Assembly: GCF_000024345.1 (NCBI RefSeq)
Contig: NC_013729.1
Span: 2,232,001 to 2,296,000, forward strand
Source: Kribbella flavida DSM 17836
GTDB taxonomy: Bacteria; Actinomycetota; Actinomycetes; Propionibacteriales; Kribbellaceae
Length of the DNA: 64,000 nt
Direction of reading: 5' to 3'
Positions within the stretch are counted from its first letter, which is position 1; every line of letters starts with the position of its first letter. The position numbers and the translations under genes are program-made. Positions 51,401 to 59,231 of this stretch are shown piece by piece. A model generated the notes under the pieces. It saw only the letters and a program-made list of their open reading frames with translations. It searched no databases and had not been told where the DNA came from.

Positions 51401-53131
51401 CAGCGCTCGGCCACCGAGGCCCGCGAAGAGTCCGCCACCGAAGCCGCGCGCCACCGCACGCCGGCCGAGCTGCTGGCCGACGGCATCACCTTGGCCACCG
51501 CCAGCCGCGCCGCCGACTGGCTCGACGAGGCCACCGCAGCCGGTCTGCTCACCGACGCCCAGCGCACCGCACTGGCCAGCGAGGCCGGCGCGGCGACCCT
51601 GACCAGTCTGCTGCGCCGCGTCGAACTGGCCGGACAGGACCCGCGACCGGTCCTGATCGACGCGATCGAGCGCCGCGGCCTGGACGACGCCAAGCAACTG
51701 TCGAACGTGATCCACGCCCGGATCACCAAAAACGTGCCGCTGGACCCGAACGGCACCACCTACTCCGAGCGGCTCCCGCACACCGGCGACCCGCAATGGG
51801 ACACCTACCTGCGCGAGCTGGCAACCCAGGCCGACGCCACCGCTCGCGATCTCGCGTTCGACTTGGCCGAGCAGTCGCCGGCCTGGCTGACCGACTGGAT
51901 CGGGAACTGCCCCGACCACAGCGACCCCGACCAGCGCGAAGCCTGGATCGCGCGCGCCGCCGCGGTCGCCGGCTACCGCGACCTGGCCGGGTACGACACC
52001 GACACCGACGCGATCGGCCCCGCGCCGGCCGCCGGACAGACCGAGACCTACGCGGCCTGGCGCGCCGCGTGGGACGCACTCGGCCGGCCCGCCGACCAGC
52101 GCGCCGAAGCCGAGATGACCACCGGGCAGCTCCGTGTCCGGGTCGCGGCATACCAGCGTGAGCAGACCTGGGCACCGCCCTACGTCCGCGAAGAGCTGTC
52201 GGGAACGGCCCAGGCCGCCGAACGGGCACGAACCGAGGCGACCCTGCGAGACGCCGAAGCCGCTGCCAGCAGCGACCCGCAGCTACGCGACAAGCTCGCC
52301 GCCGAAGCCGCCGAGGCCCGCGCACTGGCCCAGGCCCACGACGCCCGCGCCGCCGAACTGCAAGCGATCGAGGCCGCGCGCGGTGAATGGCTCGCACACA
52401 CCGCAGCCACCAGGGCCGCGGCCGGCCGCGCCGCGCGCGAACTCGACGCCCGAGACGTCACCGCAGCCGACGAGCGCACCACCGCCGCGGAATGGCTCGC
52501 CGCCGAACGCGACGCCCGCCGCGCCGAGGACCCGCACCGCGCGATCACCGACGAACAGGACTTCACCGACATCGCAGCCGAGCGCGAGCACGACCTGCGC
52601 ACCGCCCGGGCCAGCGACGAGCTCGCGGAAGCCGAACCGGTCCACGACCAGCTCACCGCCCCAGGCGAAGGCGCCGAGTACATCGACGTAGCCGACGTTC
52701 CCGACGCCGACCTCGTCGACCAGCATGACCCGGTCGACGACACCGTCTCGCAGGACGACACCGACCACCAGACGAGCGACGAGCAGACCGCCGACGAGGC
52801 AGCGGTCGACCGCGACGACACATCAACCATGCACAACGAGCTGGCGCCCGCCGACGTGCGGGTCATCGCCAGCGACGAGGACCGCGTCCTCGAATCCGCG
52901 ACCGCGCGCGTGCCCAGCGCCGACGAAATCGCCGAAGGGATCCGCCGCGCCCAGCGCGCCCTCATCGAGCTGCGCCAGCGCGAACAAGCCGACAGTGCGG
53001 TCGAGGCAGCCGAGGACGCCGCCCGCGAGGAAGAACTCGCCCGCTGGCACGCCGACGACACCCACCACAGCGACAGCCGCACAACGACCACCAGTCGCGA
53101 CGAGCACAACTCGCTCAGCCTCGACGACTGA
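48446..53131 (+). CDS. MobF/TrwC-type relaxase-helicase
   Basis: About 1,561 residues. The relaxase domain comes first: tyrosines in ADYLTGAVATGRENYYTG (10-27), and the metal HUH site in HDSREHDPQLHVHN (about 251-264). The RecD-like helicase follows, with Walker A IGPAGTGKSRVV (about 585-596) and Walker B VVVDESGMANT (about 669-679), then the UvrD_C-like SAQGLSVDTAHAV. The C-terminal 500 residues are Ala/Asp/Glu/Arg-rich and extended. It nicks oriT and unwinds the transferred strand. GGGGGT lies before ATG 48446; ATG 48452 overlaps the small ORF's stop. Confidence 0.93.
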   Translation: MVMSVVSGHSADYLTGAVATGRENYYTGATAAGEPPGRWYGRGAEALGLAGEVDTQDMTALYERFIDPRDEHFRDPAKWDEAQTLGHTGRAYKTQQQLYQAALAREPGADAERRTELMVQAGQKAQQNVTFHDATFSVQKSVTVLHTAFEAQEVQARGAVQAARGALAEAHRTGDVAAVHRFEQAVHRAETEAATWTEHREAVEEAIWAGNRAALDYLADKAGYVRVGHHGGASGRWADAHEWTVASFFQHDSREHDPQLHVHNAILNRVQGADGKWRTLDSKAMYKYQSAAGSVGERVLEQHLTRTLGVQFKLRDDGEAREIVGIDQDVMDLFSTRRRAITKKTAALVDEFRERFERAPNGLELDRLQQQATLATRKAKSPTGETVAERLERWDAELRAEVSGGLRRVADQVLATRQAQPAVQDFDADAVLEQALARVQETQAEWRAGDLTRAISLALPDELGAMEPGELIELLDGLTAKGLERAVALDAERPGTSQLPEQLRLANGESSYRAPGRATFATPGHLNAERALARAGYAHGAPVMTAQHAKHFVRQLADRGLELGGDQAAAVQNILCSGAKVEALIGPAGTGKSRVVGALAKAWEDPALWHGQQRRVVGLAASQVATEVLAADGVTARNITRWLQTQASIAAGTASGEYKAWALSAGDLVVVDESGMANTKDLASIQRLCDQAEAKLLLVGDQRQLAAVGAGGGMGLVTGQALTHELTQTHRFAADWEGPASLRLRTGDQTVLGEYHRHGRIIDGGHVERAETLAGDAWLADRLNGQHSLLIVDTNEQAARVAAQLRNRLVNLGLVDDKHRVQLGLQGTYAGRGDLIQARKNDWSVARLSGNRRAAINRGEYEVLQVLPDGSLRVAPLQHGTRDRVPDETMTLPARYVAEHVALGYAATVNSAQGLSVDTAHAVASSATSLNALYVEASRGRHANTIYVVTRSAAADAETGETAASLHRTPVAVLASIMDSDDERRQRSATEAREESATEAARHRTPAELLADGITLATASRAADWLDEATAAGLLTDAQRTALASEAGAATLTSLLRRVELAGQDPRPVLIDAIERRGLDDAKQLSNVIHARITKNVPLDPNGTTYSERLPHTGDPQWDTYLRELATQADATARDLAFDLAEQSPAWLTDWIGNCPDHSDPDQREAWIARAAAVAGYRDLAGYDTDTDAIGPAPAAGQTETYAAWRAAWDALGRPADQRAEAEMTTGQLRVRVAAYQREQTWAPPYVREELSGTAQAAERARTEATLRDAEAAASSDPQLRDKLAAEAAEARALAQAHDARAAELQAIEAARGEWLAHTAATRAAAGRAARELDARDVTAADERTTAAEWLAAERDARRAEDPHRAITDEQDFTDIAAEREHDLRTARASDELAEAEPVHDQLTAPGEGAEYIDVADVPDADLVDQHDPVDDTVSQDDTDHQTSDEQTADEAAVDRDDTSTMHNELAPADVRVIASDEDRVLESATARVPSADEIAEGIRRAQRALIELRQREQADSAVEAAEDAAREEELARWHADDTHHSDSRTTTTSRDEHNSLSLDD

Positions 53132-53155
53132 CCCGACCCCGAAAGGACAACACCC

Positions 53156-55474
53156 ATGAATGAGCGCTTCACCTGGCCCAGCCGCATCGCCGCACGACTG
53201 CAACAGATCCTCGGCGACCCGCAGGTCCCCGCCGATCCCGCTCTGGCACCGGCCGTTGATCGGCTCAACGCCCTGCGCCAGCTGGCCGACACCACACCAG
53301 ACTCCACCCGTGCCAGCACCTATGACGCGATCTGGCGCACCATGGGCGAGGAACTCGGCTACATCGCGCACGACCTCGACACCGGCCGCGTCACCGAGGC
53401 GGACCTGCCGGCGCGCTTTGCCGAGTGGGACGCGATCGGCCGAGCGCACCTGTCCCACGACCAAGCCGCGGCCGACGTCGTTTTCGGGCCCACTGAGCCA
53501 GCCAGCGACGTGTCGACGGCCGGGTACCACCCGGCCGCGGATGTCACCAGGGTCCGCGGCTACCTGAACGGCGAGCAGTGGGCGGCTGTCGAGAACGGCC
53601 AGGATCACCGGTACGCCGTCATAGACGAGTTCCACGCCCAGCTGGACGCCCTGGTCGAGACCTACACGCTGCAGGCGGACTTCTACCGCTCCGAGGGCCA
53701 GGACGCGCCCGCCGGGGTGGACCGGGAAGCGTTCTTGCGGGAGGCCGAAGAGCACGCCCGCTACTTCAACGCCCGCCTCTACCCGGGCCCCGGCTTCACG
53801 CTGCCGGACGAGGTTGCGCCGTCTGGAGCAGTCGATCCGGACGTGCTGCTGCCACGGTACGAGCAGCTGTTCGCCACGCTGCCGGGCTGGTCGGCCAAGC
53901 AGCGGCACCCGATCCTTGACACCACCGCATACCAGCCGCCGGCACCGGTTCGCTGGGAGGTCCGTGACCACGCCGCAGCAATACATGCCTGGGTCCTGGC
54001 CGTGGCCAACGACGCCCGCACCACAGGCAACCACGAACGCGCGCAGGTGCTGGCCGAGTACGCCGACCATGTGGCCGCCCTGCTCGACCAGTACGAAAAC
54101 TCCGCAGAAATGAGCCCGACCGACTTCGAAGCGGGCCGGCTGGCCAGCCTCGACCAGGCCGCGTTCGGGGCCGCCCTGGACGAGGCGACCGCGATCCACA
54201 ACGCCCGCTTCGACCGCGCCGCCGACAGGTTCACCGTCCCCGCCGACCTGCACCCCAGCGGCAGCGGCGATCGGGCCTACGACGTCGATGTATCGGCAGA
54301 CGTCGACCAGCGCTACCGCGAACTGTTCCCGGCGCTGTACGCATCGACCCGCGCTGACGAGGCCGTGACCAGCCCGGTCCGCGCGAGCGCCCGCGTCGAC
54401 AACGCCGACGAGTGGATGGCGCTCGACCCGCCAGACCTTGGCCAACAGGCTGTGGTCCAGGCCCTGTCACACCAGGCCGACCAAGCGGTCGTCAACGGCG
54501 ACTCCACCGCCGCCGCGCAGTACCGCGACGCGGCCCACCGACTGGCCGAACAAGCCCAAGCCGACCAGTGGAACGCCGTCGTGGGCGCCCTGGCCGCTGA
54601 CGACCGCCACCAGTACATCACCGAGCAGCGAAACCTCGTCCAGGCCCGCATCGAAAAGGAACTCACCACGCAAGGTCTCACGCTGCCCCGCAGCGACGAC
54701 GCCTGCGCGGACGACCTGGTGACCGAGCATGCGATCAACAGCGCCGTCCATCGGCTGAGCAACAACACCACCGGTGCCCGGGCCGAGCTTCTCGACCACG
54801 ACCACCGCGACGAACCGCGCGGCAGCGATAGCCGCACTAGCGAGACCTATGCCGACACTCACGAGGCCGACATTCCCAGCGACGCCGAGTCTGAGGCCAG
54901 ATGGCTTGCCGCTGGATGGGAGGCCGCACCCGACGTGATGGACCGTGACGCCAGCCAAGCGGGCGGCACCGAACAGAACGAGGCCGAAGTGACGACCGCG
55001 GCCGACCAGAACGTCGAGCAGGATGACTTGGAGCTTGTCGTCTTCGAGGACGAGGTGTACCTGCGCGCGATGCAGGAGCGGGCAGCGGCCGAGGCCGCCG
55101 AGAGCAGCGGCGATGCGTGCCGGGACGACACCACAGCGAACGACGAGGCCGAACGCCAAGCCGAGCATCCGCGCGACGACCTGAACGCCCACCAAGCCGA
55201 TGACGCTGCGCCGGCGTCGCTGGAGCCTCGACCTGTAACCGAGACCAGTAGCTGCACGGTCGCCGTCACCCGTGCCCAGCTGGCCGTGCAACGGGTCCAC
55301 GAACGCATCGAGGAAGACCAGCGGCAAGCCGCCAGCGATCGCGAGGCCGAACTGGCCCAGTGGAACGCCGACGACACCCGCGCCGAGCACACCCACACCG
55401 CGACAGCCCAGGCCACCCAGCAGCACGACCACAGCGCGCCGGCGACCGAGCTGGGCAGCTACGGCGAGAACTGA
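53156..55474 (+). CDS. Large acidic element protein of unknown function
   Basis: 772 residues after a GAAAGGACAACACCC ribosome site, 24 bp past the relaxase. It is strongly acidic and Ala-rich, with repeated amphipathic blocks (ALDEATAIHNARFDRAADRF, AQYRDAAHRLAEQAQADQWN) and DYDQLFATLPGWS-like motifs, for example LLPRYEQLFATLPGWS and QRYRELFPALYASTR, which suggests an internal duplication (about 225 and 400). No membrane segment. The conserved helical pieces resemble the C-terminal part of the relaxase. A scaffold or DNA-handling partner of the relaxase is possible. Confidence 0.75.
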   Translation: MNERFTWPSRIAARLQQILGDPQVPADPALAPAVDRLNALRQLADTTPDSTRASTYDAIWRTMGEELGYIAHDLDTGRVTEADLPARFAEWDAIGRAHLSHDQAAADVVFGPTEPASDVSTAGYHPAADVTRVRGYLNGEQWAAVENGQDHRYAVIDEFHAQLDALVETYTLQADFYRSEGQDAPAGVDREAFLREAEEHARYFNARLYPGPGFTLPDEVAPSGAVDPDVLLPRYEQLFATLPGWSAKQRHPILDTTAYQPPAPVRWEVRDHAAAIHAWVLAVANDARTTGNHERAQVLAEYADHVAALLDQYENSAEMSPTDFEAGRLASLDQAAFGAALDEATAIHNARFDRAADRFTVPADLHPSGSGDRAYDVDVSADVDQRYRELFPALYASTRADEAVTSPVRASARVDNADEWMALDPPDLGQQAVVQALSHQADQAVVNGDSTAAAQYRDAAHRLAEQAQADQWNAVVGALAADDRHQYITEQRNLVQARIEKELTTQGLTLPRSDDACADDLVTEHAINSAVHRLSNNTTGARAELLDHDHRDEPRGSDSRTSETYADTHEADIPSDAESEARWLAAGWEAAPDVMDRDASQAGGTEQNEAEVTTAADQNVEQDDLELVVFEDEVYLRAMQERAAAEAAESSGDACRDDTTANDEAERQAEHPRDDLNAHQADDAAPASLEPRPVTETSSCTVAVTRAQLAVQRVHERIEEDQRQAASDREAELAQWNADDTRAEHTHTATAQATQQHDHSAPATELGSYGEN

Positions 55475-55482
55475 TGCTAGCC

Positions 55483-55732
55483 ATGCTTGCCCGCCCGCCG
55501 GGTGGGCAAGCATCCCGGCCTTCGGCCGGGACGAAGTCCCTTCTGTGGCTGGGGTTGGTGGCCTGGTGCCAGACCGCCCCCTCCAAGAACAAGAGGGTTC
55601 TCGCCTGGAGGACGGCGGCGCTCGCTGCGCTCGCTTATTTCCTTGTCCACCAGCCGAGAACCCTCTTGTTCTTGGAGCCTCTAGCGGCCCGGCAGACGGC
55701 AGTTGCCGGCAGGCCCCCGAGGGGCTGCCGTC
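55483..55732. other. Structured noncoding stretch with stacked hairpins
   Basis: Stem ATGCTTGCCC 55483-55492 with 55504-55513. Stem CCCGGCC 55514-55520 with 55524-55530, which competes with GGGAC 55528-55532 / 55536-55540. A perfect 23-bp inverted repeat lies at 55581-55603 and 55655-55677 around 51 nt. Stem GACGGCAG 55695-55702 with 55725-55732. An open frame (ATG 55474, overlapping the previous stop, to 55884) crosses it, but the symmetry argues for function as DNA or RNA, for example an origin (oriT/sso) or a structured leader. Confidence 0.65.
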
Positions 55733-55764
55733 ACACAACGGCCACCAGCGACAGGGGAACCCAG

Positions 55765-55884
55765 ATGCCGAAGACAACGACCACCACCCAGCAGACCAGC
55801 AGTTGCCCGCCGTGGTGCAGCCCGCAGCGTCAGGTCGGCTGCGGCCGACCGGGCTGCCCGTCCAGCGCGCGAGGCACCAAGTGA
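55765..55884 (+). CDS. Small cysteine-rich protein (39 aa)
   Basis: MPKTTTTTQQTSS then CPPWCSPQRQVGCGRPGC: four cysteines in CxxxCx7CxxxxC order, a possible zinc knuckle. AGGGGAAC lies 8 nt before the ATG. The same frame is open upstream to 55474, so a 136-residue form is possible. The stop overlaps the next ATG (TGATG). Confidence 0.5.
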   Translation: MPKTTTTTQQTSSCPPWCSPQRQVGCGRPGCPSSARGTK

Positions 55885-56033
55885 TGAACCACCGCGACGC
55901 CACCCCACTGGGCGAACACCCCTACAACGGCGACGACTTCGTCAGCACCTGCTCGTGCGGGCAGGAGTTCTGCGGACCGACTCCGGACGACGCGGACGCC
56001 GTGCTGATGGAACACCTCGAAACCGCCGACTGA
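55884..56033 (+). CDS. Small zinc-finger-like protein (49 aa)
   Basis: MNHRDATPLGEHPYNGDDFV then STCSCGQEFCGPTPDDADAV and MEHLETAD. Cysteines and the histidine near the end (C-x-C-x4-C ... H) could bind zinc. Coupled by TGATG to the cysteine-rich ORF before it. Small proteins of this type are common in actinobacterial element accessory regions; function unknown. Confidence 0.55.
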   Translation: MNHRDATPLGEHPYNGDDFVSTCSCGQEFCGPTPDDADAVLMEHLETAD

Positions 56034-56119
56034 CCACCTGACTCGGGGAGCGCTGTGGTGAAGGACCACCAGACACCCACCGGCGCTCCCCGCACCAACC
56101 ACGAAGGGGTTGAAAACCG

Positions 56120-57664
56120 ATGACGCTGACGATGACTGACCTGTTCTGCGGTGCCGGGGGATCGAGCACCGGTGCGGTGCAGGTGCCGGGGGTGACGGTG
56201 AAGCTGGCCGCGAACCACTGGAAGCTGGCTGTGGAGACGCACAACAGTAACCACCCGGGCACCGACCATGACTGTGCTGATTTGTCGCAGGTCGAGCCGC
56301 GCCGCTACCCGCGCACGAATGTGTTGTGGGCTTCGCCGGAGTGCACGAACCACTCCCAGGCCAAGGGCAAGAAGCGCAACGTGGACGCGATGCCGGACCT
56401 GTTCGGCGACACCCTGCCCGACGAGGCGGCCGAGCGGTCGCGGGCCACGATGTGGGACGTGGTGCGGTTCGCCGAGCACCACCGCTACGACGCGATCGTG
56501 GTCGAGAACGTCGTGGACGCAGCACTGTGGGTGCTGTGGCCGGCGTGGCGCTCAGGGCTGGACGCACTGGGCTACTGCGTGCACGTGGTCTACCTGAACA
56601 GCATGCACGCCCAAGCCGGTGGGCTCCCGGCTCCGCAGTCCAGGGACCGGCTGTACGTGGTGGCTCACCTGCGCCCGTCGGGGTGCCCGGACCTGAACCG
56701 GTGGACCCGGCCGAACGCGTACTGCACTGGGTGTGACCGGGTGGTGCGGGCGATGCAGGCGTGGAAGAAGCCGGAACGGACCTGGGGACGCTACCGGGCG
56801 CAGTACGTGTGGCGCTGCCCGAACGTGGCCTGCCGCAACCAGGTGGTGGAGCCGGGCTGGCTGCCCGCGGCGGCGGCGATCGACTGGAGCCTGACGGGGG
56901 AGCGGATCGGGGACAGGGCCCGGCCGCTGGCCGACAAGACCATGGCGCGGATTCGGGCCGGGCTGGCCCGCTACGCCAAGCCGGAGTTGCTGGTGCCGGT
57001 CGAGGGCCGCGACGGCAAGACCGCCGCTCCGCTGGCCGAAGCGCTGCGCACGATGACGACCCGCAACGAGACCGGGCTGCTGGTCCCTGCGGGTGGGACC
57101 TGGAACGAGACCGCGACCACGGTGGCCGACGTGATGCGGACCAGGACCACGCGGGAGTCCGAGGCGCTGGTGGTGCCGCTGCGCAACAACAACACGACCA
57201 AGCAAGCGTCCGACCCGTTCGACACGTTCGCTGCCGCAGGCAACCACCACGGACTGCTGATGCCGTACTACGGCAACGCCACCACTCGACAGACGACGGA
57301 GCCGCACGGCACGTTCACTACCCGCGACCGGTACGCGCTCGTGATGCGGAACAACAGCTCCCGCACCGGCGGGGCGGAGATGTGCACACCCGCGACCGAG
57401 ACGCTGCGCACGCTCACGACCGCGGGGCACCAGTCGGTGCTGGAGCCGCGAACCGTCGCGGTGGAGGACTGCCTGTTCCGGATGCTGGAGCCGCACGAGG
57501 TCGCGGCCGGGATGGCGTTCACCAACGGCTACGTGGTGCTGGGCAACAAGCGCGAGAAGGTCCGCCAGCTCGGCAACGCCGTCACCCCACCCGCCGCGCG
57601 CGACCTGATCGCCGCCGTCGCCGAATCCCTCGGACACGACCTCACCGGCCTGACCACCACCTGA
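56120..57664 (+). CDS. C5-cytosine DNA methyltransferase, solitary
   Basis: 514 residues. Motif I is DLFCGAGGSSTG (8-19). The catalytic loop is LWASPECTNHSQAKGKK (about 69-85), with the Cys in PEC rather than the common PCQ. Motif VI is VVENVVDA (about 125-132) and motif VIII QSRDRLYVV (about 174-182). A zinc ribbon (CTGC ... CPNVAC) sits at about 198-240, followed by repeated TTR..ALVVP blocks (TRD) and QLGNAVTPPAARDLI at the end. No restriction endonuclease is adjacent; it probably protects the element from host restriction or marks it. ATG 56120, or 56132. Confidence 0.9.
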   Translation: MTLTMTDLFCGAGGSSTGAVQVPGVTVKLAANHWKLAVETHNSNHPGTDHDCADLSQVEPRRYPRTNVLWASPECTNHSQAKGKKRNVDAMPDLFGDTLPDEAAERSRATMWDVVRFAEHHRYDAIVVENVVDAALWVLWPAWRSGLDALGYCVHVVYLNSMHAQAGGLPAPQSRDRLYVVAHLRPSGCPDLNRWTRPNAYCTGCDRVVRAMQAWKKPERTWGRYRAQYVWRCPNVACRNQVVEPGWLPAAAAIDWSLTGERIGDRARPLADKTMARIRAGLARYAKPELLVPVEGRDGKTAAPLAEALRTMTTRNETGLLVPAGGTWNETATTVADVMRTRTTRESEALVVPLRNNNTTKQASDPFDTFAAAGNHHGLLMPYYGNATTRQTTEPHGTFTTRDRYALVMRNNSSRTGGAEMCTPATETLRTLTTAGHQSVLEPRTVAVEDCLFRMLEPHEVAAGMAFTNGYVVLGNKREKVRQLGNAVTPPAARDLIAAVAESLGHDLTGLTTT

Positions 57665-57723
57665 ACCTCACCGGGGGCGGGCGCCAGCCCGCCCCCATCC
57701 CCACAACCCCTCAGGAGGGCGAC

Positions 57724-58596
57724 ATGACCATCCCCGCCAACGACACTTCCAGCACCAGCGAACCGGACGACTTCCAGGTGGCCGCGACCGCAGTGACCCG
57801 CGCGATCCGCGCGATCAACGCCGGGCAGCGGCCCGGAGACGGCGCCGAGTTCATCACCCACCTGCTCGCAACGGTCGCCGCGAACCTCGGCAGCAGCCAG
57901 GCCGTGATCGCCGGCCGACCGGGATCGTGGGAGGCCGCCGGCGTACGGAGTCTGCTGGCCAGCACGGTCGGCGAAGACGACGACTACCTGATGAGCTACC
58001 GAACCGCGCCGGTTGAGGTCGTGATCAATCCGGAGGACGCCTTTGACGACCTCGGGGTCTACCTCGTGTACGAGGCCAGCGCGGACCACATCGGGCGCGA
58101 GCTGTTCGGCTCCAGGTACGAGGCAGTGGAGAAGCCTGGTCCGGACGGGCGACCTGTCGTGGTCGGGCGGGGCCAGCTCACCGTCGACGAGCTGGAGCGG
58201 ATGCAGGCCGTCGACGATCTGATCTGGGACCTCTACGACGCCGACCTGGCCAGCTACCGGGCGGCCGTCGTCGACACGATCAACACCGAGGCCGAGCGGC
58301 TGCGCACCGACCCTGGATCGTTGCTGCCCGCCCACGTACCCGTCACGGTCCGGCTGCTCGACCCCAACGAGCCGGGCGACAACTTCGCCGACCAGACCAA
58401 CGGGTGGGACTCCAGCATCGAGTCGCAGCTGTTCCAGCACGCCCGCGCCGCCACGCCCCTGCCCGGCGGACTCCTTCCGGACTGGAGCAACTTCCGCATG
58501 CACGAGGCGGTCCTGGCCGCCGGCCACTGGCCGCACCTGCGCATCCCCGAACTCACCCACTACGGCGTACCCACGAACGCCATCACGGAGGACTGA
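57724..58596 (+). CDS. Element protein of unknown function (290 aa)
   Basis: 290 residues after GGAGGGCGAC. Helical N-terminus (ATAVTRAIRAINAGQRPGDG, EFITHLLATVAANLGSSQAV), then a mixed domain with EVVINPEDAFDDLGVYLVYE and LIWDLYDADLASYRAAVVDT, and an ending LRIPELTHYGVPTNAITED. It is soluble. No family is recognised. It follows the methyltransferase at 59 bp and precedes a coupled set with prim-pol, so a replication or maintenance role is possible. Confidence 0.7.
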   Translation: MTIPANDTSSTSEPDDFQVAATAVTRAIRAINAGQRPGDGAEFITHLLATVAANLGSSQAVIAGRPGSWEAAGVRSLLASTVGEDDDYLMSYRTAPVEVVINPEDAFDDLGVYLVYEASADHIGRELFGSRYEAVEKPGPDGRPVVVGRGQLTVDELERMQAVDDLIWDLYDADLASYRAAVVDTINTEAERLRTDPGSLLPAHVPVTVRLLDPNEPGDNFADQTNGWDSSIESQLFQHARAATPLPGGLLPDWSNFRMHEAVLAAGHWPHLRIPELTHYGVPTNAITED

Positions 58597-58599
58597 CCC

Positions 58600-59010
58600 G
58601 TGACCAACGACACCGCTCACGACGGCCTCGACCCCGCCAGTCACGCCGCATCCCACGGCGTCACCTGCACTCGCTGCGGCCTGGCATGGCCTTGTGAGGG
58701 CAGCGGCAGTTGGGAGGGTGGGCACTTCCCGTCCAGGATTCCCAACGGTGCGGTTGTGGCCACCGCTGACGACCTGGACCGGCTCATCACGTGGGCGCCG
58801 GGTACCTGCCCGGTTGTGCTCGATGCCGCCGGCGTCGCCTGGATCTTGTTCTGGGACGAGGACGGCGACTACTACGCCGGCACCGTCGAGTGCCCCGACG
58901 AGGGTGTTCCGGCCCGGTGTGACGTGGACGACCTGCCCGACCGGGGGCCGCTGTACGTGCTGTTCAACGGCGACCGCGACGCCCTGACCCGGATGGGGGA
59001 GCAGAGGTGA
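58600..59010 (+). CDS. Element protein with N-terminal zinc-knuckle-like motif (136 aa)
   Basis: 136 residues from a GTG start 3 bp after the previous stop. CTRCGLAWPC (22-31) could bind zinc with nearby His residues. A beta-rich part follows (VVATADDLDRLITWAPGTCP, AWILFWDEDGDYYAGTVECP). Its stop overlaps the next start codon. No function recognised. Confidence 0.65.
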   Translation: MTNDTAHDGLDPASHAASHGVTCTRCGLAWPCEGSGSWEGGHFPSRIPNGAVVATADDLDRLITWAPGTCPVVLDAAGVAWILFWDEDGDYYAGTVECPDEGVPARCDVDDLPDRGPLYVLFNGDRDALTRMGEQR

Positions 59011-59231
59011 CGATCAAGGTCCGGCTGTCCGGAGAGCCTGAGGAGATCGCGCGGCTGGTCGAGCACCTGCGTGTCGAGTTCGAGGTGGCCGGCGGGGAGC
59101 GTGCCTACCCCAACCGTGGCTCGTTCGGTGTCCGTGTCTACCTCGAACTGCGTGACCAGCACGGCGCCCCGCCCGCGCAACGCGTGCGGACCGAGCGGGT
59201 CGACCGCGACCGGAAAGGACTGGAACCGTGA
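59007..59231 (+). CDS. Small element protein (74 aa)
   Basis: 74 residues from GTG 59007, which overlaps the previous stop. MTIKVRLSGEPEEIARLVEH then an FEVAGGERAYPNRGSFGVRV YLEL strand pair: a ferredoxin-like or ACT-like alpha/beta fold is possible. Basic C-terminus. Its stop overlaps the prim-pol start. No function recognised. Confidence 0.65.
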   Translation: MTIKVRLSGEPEEIARLVEHLRVEFEVAGGERAYPNRGSFGVRVYLELRDQHGAPPAQRVRTERVDRDRKGLEP

